DNA from: JBAWAP01 sp049589355
GTDB lineage: Bacteria > Chloroflexota > Anaerolineae > VGOG01
Length of the DNA: 25,626 bases
Direction of reading: 5' to 3'
NCBI GenBank assembly: GCA_049589355.1
Contig: JBAWAP010000314.1
Coordinates: 1 to 25,626, forward strand
Each line of letters begins with the position of its first letter. Position 1 is the first letter of the stretch. This document shows, in pieces, positions 1 through 7,655 of this stretch. Made by a program: the position numbers and the translations under genes. The notes beneath the pieces are model-generated. The model did not search any database. It was not told the DNA's origin and saw nothing but the letters and a program-made list of their open reading frames with translations.

Positions 1-649
1 GCCGCAACGGACGATCTGCGGCTTCTGCCAAAAAGTCCTCTTCTGATTTGCCAAGCTGCCGCGCCTCATCACGCAGCATGGGCGTGTCGGTGTCGCCGGG
101 GCAGAGGCAGTTGACGCGGATGTTCTGTTCGCCGTGGTCGAGCGCCATGGCCCTGGTCATATTCACCACGGCCCCTTTCGAGGCGCAGTACGAGACTGCC
201 CGGCGCCCGCCGATCAGTCCCCACCCCGATCCTGTGTTGATGATCACCCCGCCGCCTGCCTGGGCCATAACGGGAATGGCGTACTTGGAGAGCAAAAAGA
301 TGGATTTGACGTTGACCGCCATCACCCGGTCCCATTCCTCCTCGGTCGTATCTATCACTGTGGCCCGCCGGATGATGCCCGCGTTGTTAAAAAGAATGTC
401 GAGGCCGCCCAATTCGTCCACAGTCTGCTGCACGGCACGCTGGCAATCGGCCGCGAGGCTCACGTCGCAGCGCACAAAGATGGCCCGCCCGCCTCCGTCC
501 ACAATCGTTTGGACAACGGCCTGGCCGCCAGCTTCGTCTAGATCCACCACGCAGACCGCCGCGCCTTCTTGGGCGAACAGCAGGGCCGTCGCCCGTCCGA
601 TGCCCGACGCGCCGCCGGTGATGAGAGCAACCTTGTCAGTGAGACGCAT
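1..649 (-). CDS. Short-chain dehydrogenase/reductase (SDR), partial at left edge
   Basis: Classical SDR oxidoreductase, probably NAD(P)-dependent and cytosolic; the substrate cannot be read from sequence. The first 216 residues are present and the C-terminus lies outside the window. Visible features are the cofactor-binding glycine motif TGGASGIG (residues 11-18), the NNAG motif at 88-91, structural Asn113, and a catalytic Ser141-Tyr154-Lys158 set with the usual 13-residue Ser-Tyr spacing, followed by a CPGDTDTPM segment after the last strand. The ATG at 647-649 has a strong TAGGAGGAAAG ribosome site that overlaps the stop codon of the preceding ATP-NAD-kinase-like gene, only 13 bases away, so the two are probably translationally coupled. 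The family is certain; the substrate is unknown. Confidence 0.93.
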   Translation of the reverse strand, partial: MRLTDKVALITGGASGIGRATALLFAQEGAAVCVVDLDEAGGQAVVQTIVDGGGRAIFVRCDVSLAADCQRAVQQTVDELGGLDILFNNAGIIRRATVIDTTEEEWDRVMAVNVKSIFLLSKYAIPVMAQAGGGVIINTGSGWGLIGGRRAVSYCASKGAVVNMTRAMALDHGEQNIRVNCLCPGDTDTPMLRDEARQLGKSEEDFLAEAADRPLR

Positions 650-662
650 CGTGGCTTTCCTC

Positions 663-1781
663 CTAACACGATACCCTGTAGACAATCTGCTCGTTGTACC
701 CTGTTACCACTCTAGTATGACCACTGAGCACCTCGTCCACTTCCCGGTCACCAGTGTCCACCCTGAGTGGCCCTCCACGCAACGAGTGGATCTTTTCCGT
801 CGTGCTCACCACGACGATGTTCTCCCTGCCCACTTTCTTGATGACCTCCGGGCTGATCTGCTGGTTTCCGCGGCCAAAGATGTAGCCCTGGCCGCCGATG
901 GGAGTGACGATGATCTTGGCTTTGCGTCCTGCAATGAGCTCCAGTAGTTGGGACTCGTTCATGTCGGTAGCGATCAGTTTCCCGTCGGCGACGACGTCCA
1001 CGCCGATCAACGTCTTGTCCAATCCCAACCTGGAGGTGATGGCCCTGGTCGTGGTTCCCGGCCCGATGATATAAAGCCAGCCCGCCTCCATACTATTTAC
1101 GACATCGGCGGCTATGGCCGCCATGCCCGCCTGTTCTCCGGGGCTGCTGGGCGTTTTCAGGCCCTGAAGCAGTCTTCTCTGGAAAGGAACCTTGAGGTAG
1201 CCATACAGCTTCGCCGACACGATTCCCTGCCGAATGGCTTCCTCGTCCATATCCACGACCTCGGCCTCTCGCAGATTGGATGCCTTTCCATGTAGATACA
1301 ATGCAGCGAGGTCTCCCGCGCTCAACGGGTTTGTCCCAAAGACTGCCGAGTGAATCTTAACCCCCGCCGGAATGCCCAGCACTGGCAGGCCGTCGCCGAT
1401 AGCGTCGTAGATGTCCCTGGCCGTGCCATCGCCGCCGGCAAAAAGCAAAAGATTCACGTTCAGCCGCAGCATCTCTCTAGCGGCATTCATGGTGTCTTCC
1501 GGCGTCGTCTCGCCCGGCTTGATGGAGCCAATGACCGTCGGCCCAAACCTGCAGGCTCTGGCCGCATCTTCCCCCATCTCGCCGGGGTAGGTGATGACCT
1601 CCAGTTTGTCTACAGACTTGATCCTTTCCAGAGCCTGGATTGCCCGGTTCAGCGCTTGGGGCACAGCGCCGAGCGCCAGCGCCTTCTTCTGGATCTCCGC
1701 GCTGTCACTGCCCTTGAGGCCGACCCTCCCACCAATCCCGGCGACCGGGTTGACGATCAAGCCTAGTCTTTCTTCTCCCAC
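663..1781 (-). CDS. ATP-NAD kinase-like protein (AcoX-type)
   Basis: Member of the ATP-NAD kinase/diacylglycerol kinase fold, most like the long AcoX-type group. The N-terminus reads GLIVNPVAGIGGRVGLKG and the signature GGDGT lies near residues 116-120, followed by a GIPAGVKIHSAVF segment. These match nucleotide-binding loops of the family. The biochemical role of this subgroup is not established, so NAD phosphorylation is only an inference. I chose the GTG at 1779-1781 (372 residues). A longer frame opens at 1829, but its extra 16 residues fall inside a CACGGAG-type repeat and precede the conserved GLIVNP start of the family. It lies downstream of gcvPB and directly upstream of the SDR gene, whose ribosome site overlaps its stop. 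Confidence 0.8.
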   Translation of the reverse strand: MGEERLGLIVNPVAGIGGRVGLKGSDSAEIQKKALALGAVPQALNRAIQALERIKSVDKLEVITYPGEMGEDAARACRFGPTVIGSIKPGETTPEDTMNAAREMLRLNVNLLLFAGGDGTARDIYDAIGDGLPVLGIPAGVKIHSAVFGTNPLSAGDLAALYLHGKASNLREAEVVDMDEEAIRQGIVSAKLYGYLKVPFQRRLLQGLKTPSSPGEQAGMAAIAADVVNSMEAGWLYIIGPGTTTRAITSRLGLDKTLIGVDVVADGKLIATDMNESQLLELIAGRKAKIIVTPIGGQGYIFGRGNQQISPEVIKKVGRENIVVVSTTEKIHSLRGGPLRVDTGDREVDEVLSGHTRVVTGYNEQIVYRVSC

Positions 1782-1799
1782 TTTCAGCGCGCTCTTACA

Positions 1800-1880
1800 G
1801 TCTTTTCGCCACGGAGGCGCGGAGAGCACGGAGTCTTTTTCGTTTTTTTCCGCGTCCTCCGTGTCTCTGTGGTTTTGACA
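1800..1880. repeat. CACGGAG-type imperfect inverted repeat
   Basis: The left part (CCACGGAGGCGCGGAG, from about 1809) is mirrored by the right part (CCGCGTCCTCCGTG, to about 1862), separated by a T-rich centre. It fills the space between gcvPB and the ATP-NAD-kinase-like gene and creates a false upstream start for the latter. It could fold in RNA, but the T-run is in the loop, so it is not a standard terminator. Confidence 0.7.
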
Positions 1881-1883
1881 CCG

Positions 1884-3479
1884 TTACTGGTTCGCCTTTC
1901 GCCCCACTTTTCTCAGATAGGCTCTCCAGGTCATCGCCCACTGCGACGGGTCGTCCAGAGGGGAGTGGTCAATGGTGTGAATAGTGCTGTTGTGAGGCGC
2001 AGCCTTGACCAACTCGGGATTCGTGCGCGCCTCGTGTGCCACGTGCTCCATGATGGACACGTACTCGTCCAGGTCGTCCTTGGAGAACGACTCGGTGGGC
2101 TCGAGGGTGCAAGGCTCCGGAACGACGAACGGGTGATGGCTGGTCCAGTAGTGGATGCCAAAGTCCGCCGCCCGAATGCCGAGTTCCTCAGAGTGGACGC
2201 CCGTCTCCTTCGCCAGCTCTTCCCAACTGTACCGGACCTGCTCGATGCGGCGCTTGCCCCTGGCATACGGTGCAGTCACGCCTTGGATCTCCAACATCCT
2301 GTTGAGCAGATAGTTGTTGTTCAGTACGGCGATTTCGGCGACCTCCCGCAAGCCCTCTGCACCGAGGCTCATCACCCAGGCATACGCTCGCAGAACGACA
2401 GGGACGTAGCCGTAGAACGGCCGCAGTTTGCCGACGCTGTCGGGCCGGTCGTAGTCCAGGTAATACTTTTCGCCATCAAACTCGATCACAGGCACCGGCA
2501 GGAACCGGGCCAGTTCTTCGGTCACGCCGCTGGCCCCGGCCCCCGGCCCACCGCAGCCGTGGGGCGACGAGAAGGTCTTGTGCAGGTTGAAGTGGCACAG
2601 GTCGAAGCCGGCATCCCTGGCCCGGGTGATCCCCAGGATGCCATTGGCGTTGGCCTGGTCGTAGGCGCACAGGCCACCCGCGTCGTGGACGACCCTCACA
2701 AACTCTTCGATCTTGGGATTGAAGATACCGGTGTCTTCTGGGTTGGTGATCATCAGGCCCGCAGTGCGCTCCGAAACGGCCGCTTTCAACGCATCCAGGT
2801 CGGGATAGCCGTCCTCGTCGGGGTACAGGGTGATGACCTTGAAGTCGGCTGTCTGGGCGCACGCCGCATTGGAAGGATGGGAGAAAATAGTGGTGATGAT
2901 CTCGTCGCGCTGCCCCGCTTCCCCACGAGACTCGTGGTAGGCTCGGATGATTGAGGCGTTGGCGTAGATCGCTGCGGAACCGGCAGCGGGTTGCAGCGAA
3001 AACCGGTCCATCCCCGAGATCTCCTTGAGGATCTGCTCGAACCGGTACATGATCTCCAGGATGCCCTGAACGGTTTCTTCGTCCTGCAAGGGGTGCAGCT
3101 CCGCCAGCTTGGGATGGCTGGCCAACTGGTCGTTGATCTTGGGGCTGTACTTCATGGTGCAGGTGCCCTGTCCGATCTCGATGTTAAGATCTGCTCCCAG
3201 GTTCTCCTGCGACAGCCTCACGTAGTGCCGCAACACCTGGGGCTGAGAGAGCTCAGGCAGCTTGGGAGGCTGCTTCCGGCGCATGTTCTCAGGCAGCACT
3301 GCCAGAACGTCGCCGACCTCGCGCCTGATTCCTTCTTCCACCTTGGGGACAAGGATGCCCCGCTGTCCCTCACGGCTCAACTCAAAAATGATGGGCTCAT
3401 CCCACCTGGCCTGGTGGAATCGTCTCAGGTTTGGCTTCCCGCTCGTGTACCTGTGCTTGACAATATCCTGTTGAGCCAT
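1884..3479 (-). CDS. gcvPB: Glycine dehydrogenase (decarboxylating) subunit 2
   Basis: C-terminal half of the glycine cleavage P-protein. Together with subunit 1 it decarboxylates glycine using pyridoxal phosphate and transfers the aminomethyl group to the lipoyl H-protein. At 531 residues it is within or slightly above the usual range for this subunit. The PLP lysine is Lys301 in NLHKTFSSPHGCGGPG, and the segment before it (AYDQANANG, about 272-280) is the cofactor-binding region of fold-type I enzymes. The ATG starts one base after the gcvPA stop (TGA-A-ATG), which indicates translational coupling. No gcvT or gcvH gene lies in the window, so T- and H-proteins must be encoded elsewhere. Identification is firm. 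Confidence 0.97.
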   Translation of the reverse strand: MAQQDIVKHRYTSGKPNLRRFHQARWDEPIIFELSREGQRGILVPKVEEGIRREVGDVLAVLPENMRRKQPPKLPELSQPQVLRHYVRLSQENLGADLNIEIGQGTCTMKYSPKINDQLASHPKLAELHPLQDEETVQGILEIMYRFEQILKEISGMDRFSLQPAAGSAAIYANASIIRAYHESRGEAGQRDEIITTIFSHPSNAACAQTADFKVITLYPDEDGYPDLDALKAAVSERTAGLMITNPEDTGIFNPKIEEFVRVVHDAGGLCAYDQANANGILGITRARDAGFDLCHFNLHKTFSSPHGCGGPGAGASGVTEELARFLPVPVIEFDGEKYYLDYDRPDSVGKLRPFYGYVPVVLRAYAWVMSLGAEGLREVAEIAVLNNNYLLNRMLEIQGVTAPYARGKRRIEQVRYSWEELAKETGVHSEELGIRAADFGIHYWTSHHPFVVPEPCTLEPTESFSKDDLDEYVSIMEHVAHEARTNPELVKAAPHNSTIHTIDHSPLDDPSQWAMTWRAYLRKVGRKANQ

Positions 3480-3480
3480 T

Positions 3481-4878
3481 TCACTTCACGACCTCCTTCA
3501 ACGCAGTCACCAGCCGGTCAATGTCATCCTGGGTGTGAACTTCGGTCACGCAGTAGAGAGCGCTGTTGCCCAGTTCCGGGAATTCCTTCGTCAGGTCCTT
3601 TCCACCAAAGATCTCCCGGACCAACAGCGCCTTGTTGATTTCGGCAACGGTCTTGCCTGTGCCATTGAAGTTAACGACAAACTCCTTGAAATGGGGCGAC
3701 CGGAAGACAGGAGTCTTGACGCCCTCAAGCTTGTCTATCTCCAGCATCGCGTAACGCGATCTGGCCATGATACCTTCGCCAATCTCGACCATGCCCTGCG
3801 GCCCCATGAGCGCCAGGTAGACACCGGCGGTGATGCCCCACAAAGCAGCCGCCGTGCCTACCCACTCTTTACCTTTCTCCCGAAGGGCAAAAGAGGTTCG
3901 CTCGTAGGCCACGTCACCGAACCCGTATTCGCCCGGAACGGTCGTCGGGGCGATGCCGAACAGCCGGGAAGGATATTCCAGGACGTACTTTTCTTCGTCG
4001 CGGGTGGCGATGAACCCGGCCTGGCCGCCACCAAACTGGATATGCATCCCCAGCGGCTGGATGTCGCCGCAGACGATGTCCGCGCCGTAGTCAGCCGGTG
4101 GCGTCAGAACGCCTAGCGAGATCGGGTCAACCCCGACCACGCAGACCGCCCCGTGATCGTGGGCGATCTGGGAGATCTCTTCCCCGCGAGTCTCGATAAA
4201 GCCGAGGTAGGACGGATTCTCAAAGTAGATGGCAGCCGTCTTGGCAGAGATCGCAGCTTTGAGAGCATCGAGGTCCAGTTGTCCCGTCTCAGGATCGTAG
4301 CCGATCAGCTTGATCTCTATCCTGGGCTTGCAGTAGTCCCTGATCCTGGACAGCAGATCAGCGCTGATCGTCTTAGCTATCAGCACCTCACGCCGGCCGG
4401 TAACCCGCGTTGCCATGCGGAGCGACGTGGCAGTGGCCTGAAACCCATCGTACGTCGGGACGTTGACCACGTCCATATTCAAGAGCTCGCCCATCATGCT
4501 GGTGTACTCAAAAAGCGCCTGGAACCGGCCGTGGTCCTCGTAAGGCGCGCCCGCGTAGGCAGTCAAAAACTCGCCGCGTCGGTTCACCTCATCACACACG
4601 GCCGGGACGTGATGTTGATAGCAACCAGCCCCCAAAAAGCTGAGGTACTCCCCGGCGGTCCTATTTTTTGCCAGGATGCTTTCCACGTGTCTTTTCAAGG
4701 CATATTCGGACAAGAGGGGCTCTGGCAGATTCATATTGCCCCTGAGTCGAAGGCTCTGTGGGACATCCTCGTAGAAATCCTCCGCGCTCTCTGCTCCGAC
4801 CTCTTTGAGCATCTGCTCCTTCGCCGCGGGCACGGAATTGGGTACATAAGGATAGACAGTCGGTCGTTCCTCGTTCAT
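3481..4878 (-). CDS. gcvPA: Glycine dehydrogenase (decarboxylating) subunit 1
   Basis: N-terminal half of the split P-protein, cytosolic partner of GcvPB. Family landmarks are the N-terminal YPYVPNS segment, the LGAGCYQHHVPAV stretch, and the later FENPSYLGF and GDIQPLGMHIQFGGGQ segments. The subunit has no PLP lysine of its own, as expected, since that residue is in GcvPB. An ATG also occurs at 4893, but the ribosome site GGAGG lies just downstream of that codon and about seven bases before the ATG at 4878, so I take 4878 (465 residues). It is followed by gcvPB with a one-base gap. The Nudix gene lies 106 bases upstream on the same strand. Confidence 0.97.
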   Translation of the reverse strand: MNEERPTVYPYVPNSVPAAKEQMLKEVGAESAEDFYEDVPQSLRLRGNMNLPEPLLSEYALKRHVESILAKNRTAGEYLSFLGAGCYQHHVPAVCDEVNRRGEFLTAYAGAPYEDHGRFQALFEYTSMMGELLNMDVVNVPTYDGFQATATSLRMATRVTGRREVLIAKTISADLLSRIRDYCKPRIEIKLIGYDPETGQLDLDALKAAISAKTAAIYFENPSYLGFIETRGEEISQIAHDHGAVCVVGVDPISLGVLTPPADYGADIVCGDIQPLGMHIQFGGGQAGFIATRDEEKYVLEYPSRLFGIAPTTVPGEYGFGDVAYERTSFALREKGKEWVGTAAALWGITAGVYLALMGPQGMVEIGEGIMARSRYAMLEIDKLEGVKTPVFRSPHFKEFVVNFNGTGKTVAEINKALLVREIFGGKDLTKEFPELGNSALYCVTEVHTQDDIDRLVTALKEVVK

Positions 4879-4984
4879 ACTTCGTTCCTCCATGGGTCTT
4901 TGAACGTGTTCATCCTATGCGCTCGATCAGCAGGCGCACGCTGCCCAGCCTTCCAAGGCCAGCGAGTATAATAGTTGGTTACTC

Positions 4985-5383
4985 TTACAGGTGTTCCCGC
5001 AGAAAATACCTGCTCCAAGGTGGCAACTGCAATCCCCTGATTCTGGACTTCTCGACATACTCAAGCACCTGCAAGTCGGAGGACGCCCGCATCTTTCCTT
5101 TGGCTTCTTCTATGCGATAGAGCAAACATAGGCCGGGGGCACCTTCGTCAGGTTTGCTGTTATGAAAGGCATCTATCAAGCGTGCTTTCACAATCACCAG
5201 GCCCGTTTCTTCGAGGAATTCCCGCCTGAGAGCTTCTTCTACGGTTTCGCCAGGCTCTATCCGTCCACCGGGAAGATCCCAATGATTGCGATAGATTTTC
5301 GACGGCTGGTCTTCCCTCAGGCCCAGCAAGACTTTGTCATCCTTTTCGAGATAACCCATTACGTTCGGGACGACCGCGTACAT
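4985..5383 (-). CDS. Nudix hydrolase
   Basis: A 132-residue Nudix-fold pyrophosphohydrolase. The Nudix box is complete: Gly40, Glu46, then R54-E55-F-L-E58-E59-T-G61-L, exactly the family pattern that binds the divalent metal. The front of the protein (VMGYLEKDDKVLLGLRE) is the usual first beta strands. Such proteins hydrolyse nucleoside-diphosphate-linked substrates, and members of this size often clean up oxidised or damaged nucleotides; the actual substrate here cannot be inferred. A GGGGGGTAAC ribosome site sits immediately before the ATG. It lies between cysM and gcvPA on the same strand, with gaps of about 67 and 106 bases. No functional link with either neighbour is evident. Confidence 0.9.
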   Translation of the reverse strand: MYAVVPNVMGYLEKDDKVLLGLREDQPSKIYRNHWDLPGGRIEPGETVEEALRREFLEETGLVIVKARLIDAFHNSKPDEGAPGLCLLYRIEEAKGKMRASSDLQVLEYVEKSRIRGLQLPPWSRYFLREHL

Positions 5384-5450
5384 TGTTACCCCCCGGGCCT
5401 GATAGCATACAGGAGTTCATCTTCTAAGAGTCCAAGCGATGGGCATCCGA

Positions 5451-6362
5451 CTACGGAGGACATTTTGCACATATTGACCTGAACAGTGTCGTACTCAGGT
5501 AGCGGTCGCCTCGGTCAGGAAGGATCACGACGATTGTGCCAGAGCGCATCTCCTTTGCAATGCGCAAGGCTCCTGCTACTGCTGCGCCGCTTGACATGCC
5601 AACAAACAGACCTTCTGCTGTGACAAGTCGCCTCGTCATTTCAAATGCCTCTCCATCGCCAATGACGATCTTTTCGTCCAGCTTCCTTGGGTCATAGATT
5701 TTAGGGACGATGGAGTTGTTCATGTTTTTGAGGCCCTGTATGGTGTGCCCTTCCTCAGGTTCAACCCCAACGATTTTGACTGCAGGCTTTTTCTCTTTCA
5801 GATATCTACCTGCTCCCATCAGGGTGCCCGATGTTCCCATACCAGCAACAAATACATCTATTTCTCCATTTGTTTGAGAAAAGACTTCAGGACCGGTGGT
5901 CTCGTAGTGAGCAAGAACGTTATTCTCGTTGTTGAATTGATTGGGCATATAGTAACGTTCCGGTTCCTCGTTCAGAATCTGCTCTGCTCTTGTGATGGCC
6001 CCATCGGTTCCCTCCCTTGCAGGAGTAAGCACAACTTCAGCACCAAATGCTTCAAGGGTGAGCCGTCTCTCTGTACTGACACATTCTGGCATAAAAAGTC
6101 TGACCCGATATCCTTTTGCGGCTCCGATCATGGCCAGGGCAATGCCCGTATTTCCGGATGTCGGTTCAAGTATGGTCTTTTCTTTATTGAGTTCCCCAGC
6201 TTCTTCTGCTTTTTCTATCATGTAATAAGCAGGACGATCTTTGACTGAACCTCCGGGGTTACACCCTTCAAGTTTCCCCAAAATCCTTACTTCTGGTCTT
6301 TTTTCATTGAGATTAGTCAGTTCTACGAGCGGGGTATTTCCGATGGCAGATAATATACTCAT
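5451..6362 (-). CDS. cysM: Cysteine synthase, CysM-like
   Basis: PLP-dependent beta-replacement enzyme that makes cysteine from an activated serine (O-acetylserine or O-phosphoserine) and a sulfide or thiosulfate donor. Visible features are the N-terminal IGNTPLVEL, the PLP lysine Lys41 in GGSVKDRPA, the substrate loop TSGNTGIA (68-75), the phosphate-binding region near GTSGTLMGAGRYL, and the C-terminal DRGDRYLST motif shared with CysM. Length (303 residues) fits CysM better than the longer CysK group. The tail SICAKCPP adds a CxxC pair beyond the family core. The start has a GGAGGTAAG ribosome site. The stretch is less GC-rich than gcvP or fmt, which may mean transfer. The family is firm; the exact donor substrate is open. 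Confidence 0.9.
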   Translation of the reverse strand: MSILSAIGNTPLVELTNLNEKRPEVRILGKLEGCNPGGSVKDRPAYYMIEKAEEAGELNKEKTILEPTSGNTGIALAMIGAAKGYRVRLFMPECVSTERRLTLEAFGAEVVLTPAREGTDGAITRAEQILNEEPERYYMPNQFNNENNVLAHYETTGPEVFSQTNGEIDVFVAGMGTSGTLMGAGRYLKEKKPAVKIVGVEPEEGHTIQGLKNMNNSIVPKIYDPRKLDEKIVIGDGEAFEMTRRLVTAEGLFVGMSSGAAVAGALRIAKEMRSGTIVVILPDRGDRYLSTTLFRSICAKCPP

Positions 6363-6390
6363 GGTTGCTTACCTCCACAGTCTGTGTCTA

Positions 6391-6418
6391 AGTATACTGG
6401 GCAGCCCTGGCTTCAAGC
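6391..6418 (-). promoter_or_regulatory. Possible promoter of cysM
   Basis: On the minus strand a TATACT -10 box occurs at 6391-6396, about 28 bases before the cysM start. A weak -35 candidate (GCTTGA, 6413-6418) lies 16 bases upstream. The -10 is convincing, the -35 is poor. Confidence 0.35.
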
Positions 6419-6507
6419 AGAGCTGCCTCTGTTGCCTGCTGAAAAAGCAGTTGCCAGTGACCTTACTTGAACTATTGGGCTTCACCGAAGCCCATCATCA
6501 TTCGCCG

Positions 6508-6696
6508 TCACATCTCCGCTGGGTCACAGCCACCTTCTCTCATTTGGGCCATCATGTTCCGCATAATCCCTGACATCATCGCAGACATCATCTTGGGAAT
6601 GGCCCTCGTGGCGAGAGCGACGATGAGCCCGCCCCCAATTGCACCGAGAACAGCGGCAAGTACATATCCCTTGTTGTGAGAGCTCGTGTTACGCAT
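6508..6696 (-). CDS. Met-rich small membrane protein, function unknown
   Basis: A 62-residue protein that I do not recognise. Residues about 11-31 form one hydrophobic, Gly/Ala-rich membrane segment (YVLAAVLGAIGGGLIVALAT). The tail is amphipathic and unusually rich in methionine (IPKMMSAMMSGIMRNMMAQM), then ends with a Cys and PAEM. A GGAGGGGAG ribosome site stands eight to nine bases before the ATG, and the frame is separate from its neighbours, which supports a real gene. It sits between a SAM methyltransferase and cysM on the same strand. Methionine and cysteine clusters can bind soft metals such as copper, but that is only a thought from composition. Confidence 0.65.
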   Translation of the reverse strand: MRNTSSHNKGYVLAAVLGAIGGGLIVALATRAIPKMMSAMMSGIMRNMMAQMREGGCDPAEM

Positions 6697-6777
6697 CTTT
6701 GTATCTCCCCTCCTTTCTGGTTAGCCATTTCCGATAAGTCCTTACAGCAGATAGGAAACAGAGTGGCAGATTTACAT

Positions 6778-7527
6778 CTACTTCTGCACCGCGAACCATA
6801 CACGTCCACTATCTGGCTTGGGTTCGCTCATTTCTACCAGATTCCCCCAGCATGCAAGTTCCTGGAAGTCCACTTCCTTCAAGCACTGCCTGATGTCCTC
6901 CAAGGTGTATCCGCGTTCCTTATGCTCTTCGTCCATCCGAGTCCACCGGTCCCCTTCCTTCATGAACCCCGTTATTCTCATGGCAGCTATGTTTTTCTCG
7001 AAGTCATAGCGTGGGAAGTGGATTTCAAACAACTCGGGGGTATCTTGTTGGACGTAACAAGGGTTTCGTTGCCAGTCAACGGCCAGGCCATAAATAGTGT
7101 TCATGTCGAACATGAAAAGCCCTGCTTTCTTCAGTGCCCGGCACGCGCCTGCAAAGGTTTTCGTCAAGTCCTTCAACTCCAAGAGGTAATTCAGGCTGTC
7201 AAACCAGCAGGTCACCAGGTCGAATCTGTCTTCAAAAGGCAGGGATCGCATGTCTTGAAGGAGAAACTCCACATCTACCTTCTCCCTTTCAGCCTGTTCT
7301 CTGGCAAACTGCAGCATCCGGGGAGACAGGTCAACACCTGCCACTTGAAAACCTTGCTTCGCCATCGCCACAGCGAATGTCCCTTCGCCACAAGCCAGAT
7401 CCAAGATTGCCCGTGGCTGTGCGTCAAATAGCTCGAGTACAGCGGGGAGTAGTTCTGCTACTCTCTCGCTGTATCGAAGATATGGGCCTTTGGCATAGAA
7501 ATAGGCAAATTCTTCATAGATGCTCAT
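6778..7527 (-). CDS. Class I SAM-dependent methyltransferase
   Basis: A 249-residue Rossmann-fold methyltransferase. Motif I reads ILDLACGEGTFA (residues 41-52), the acidic end of strand 2 is in VAGVDLSPRML, and motif III/IV appears as LLQDMRSLPFEDRFDLVTC. The domain is of the Methyltransf_25/11 type common in small-molecule methylases; the C-terminal part (HFPRYDFEKNIAAMRITGF) would provide substrate binding. The acceptor is unknown. The start follows a GGGGTGAT ribosome site. The gene is 128 bases downstream of the ArsA-like gene and about 81 bases upstream of the Met-rich membrane protein, so they may share a transcript. Base composition is less GC-rich than in the plus-strand genes of this window. 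Confidence 0.88.
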   Translation of the reverse strand: MSIYEEFAYFYAKGPYLRYSERVAELLPAVLELFDAQPRAILDLACGEGTFAVAMAKQGFQVAGVDLSPRMLQFAREQAEREKVDVEFLLQDMRSLPFEDRFDLVTCWFDSLNYLLELKDLTKTFAGACRALKKAGLFMFDMNTIYGLAVDWQRNPCYVQQDTPELFEIHFPRYDFEKNIAAMRITGFMKEGDRWTRMDEEHKERGYTLEDIRQCLKEVDFQELACWGNLVEMSEPKPDSGRVWFAVQK

Positions 7528-7594
7528 AGTCTATCACCCCTTTCGTCAATCCATGCAATTCATACACCAGCGCGTCAATCTCCGCAGTGGATGG

Positions 7595-7650
7595 GAAACA
7601 GATAAGCAGATAGCCGCTGTCTCCTCATCCGCTTATCAGCTTCTATCCGT
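7595..7650. repeat. GATAAGC/GCTTATC repeat element
   Basis: Inverted arms GATAAGC (7601-7607) and GCTTATC (7631-7637) enclose further GATAGC-like copies in the space between the ArsA-like gene and the methyltransferase. It resembles the GATAGC-rich element near 13605-13672. Confidence 0.5.
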
Positions 7651-7655
7651 TGCCG

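Noticed and set aside
1869..2954. 361-codon open frame on the plus strand
   Set aside because: Antisense to gcvPB, which carries the full PLP-binding motif; composition is typical of a mirror frame.
4894..4984. Glycine riboswitch upstream of gcvPA
   Set aside because: Only about 90 bases separate the genes, and the expected tandem glycine aptamer structure was not seen.
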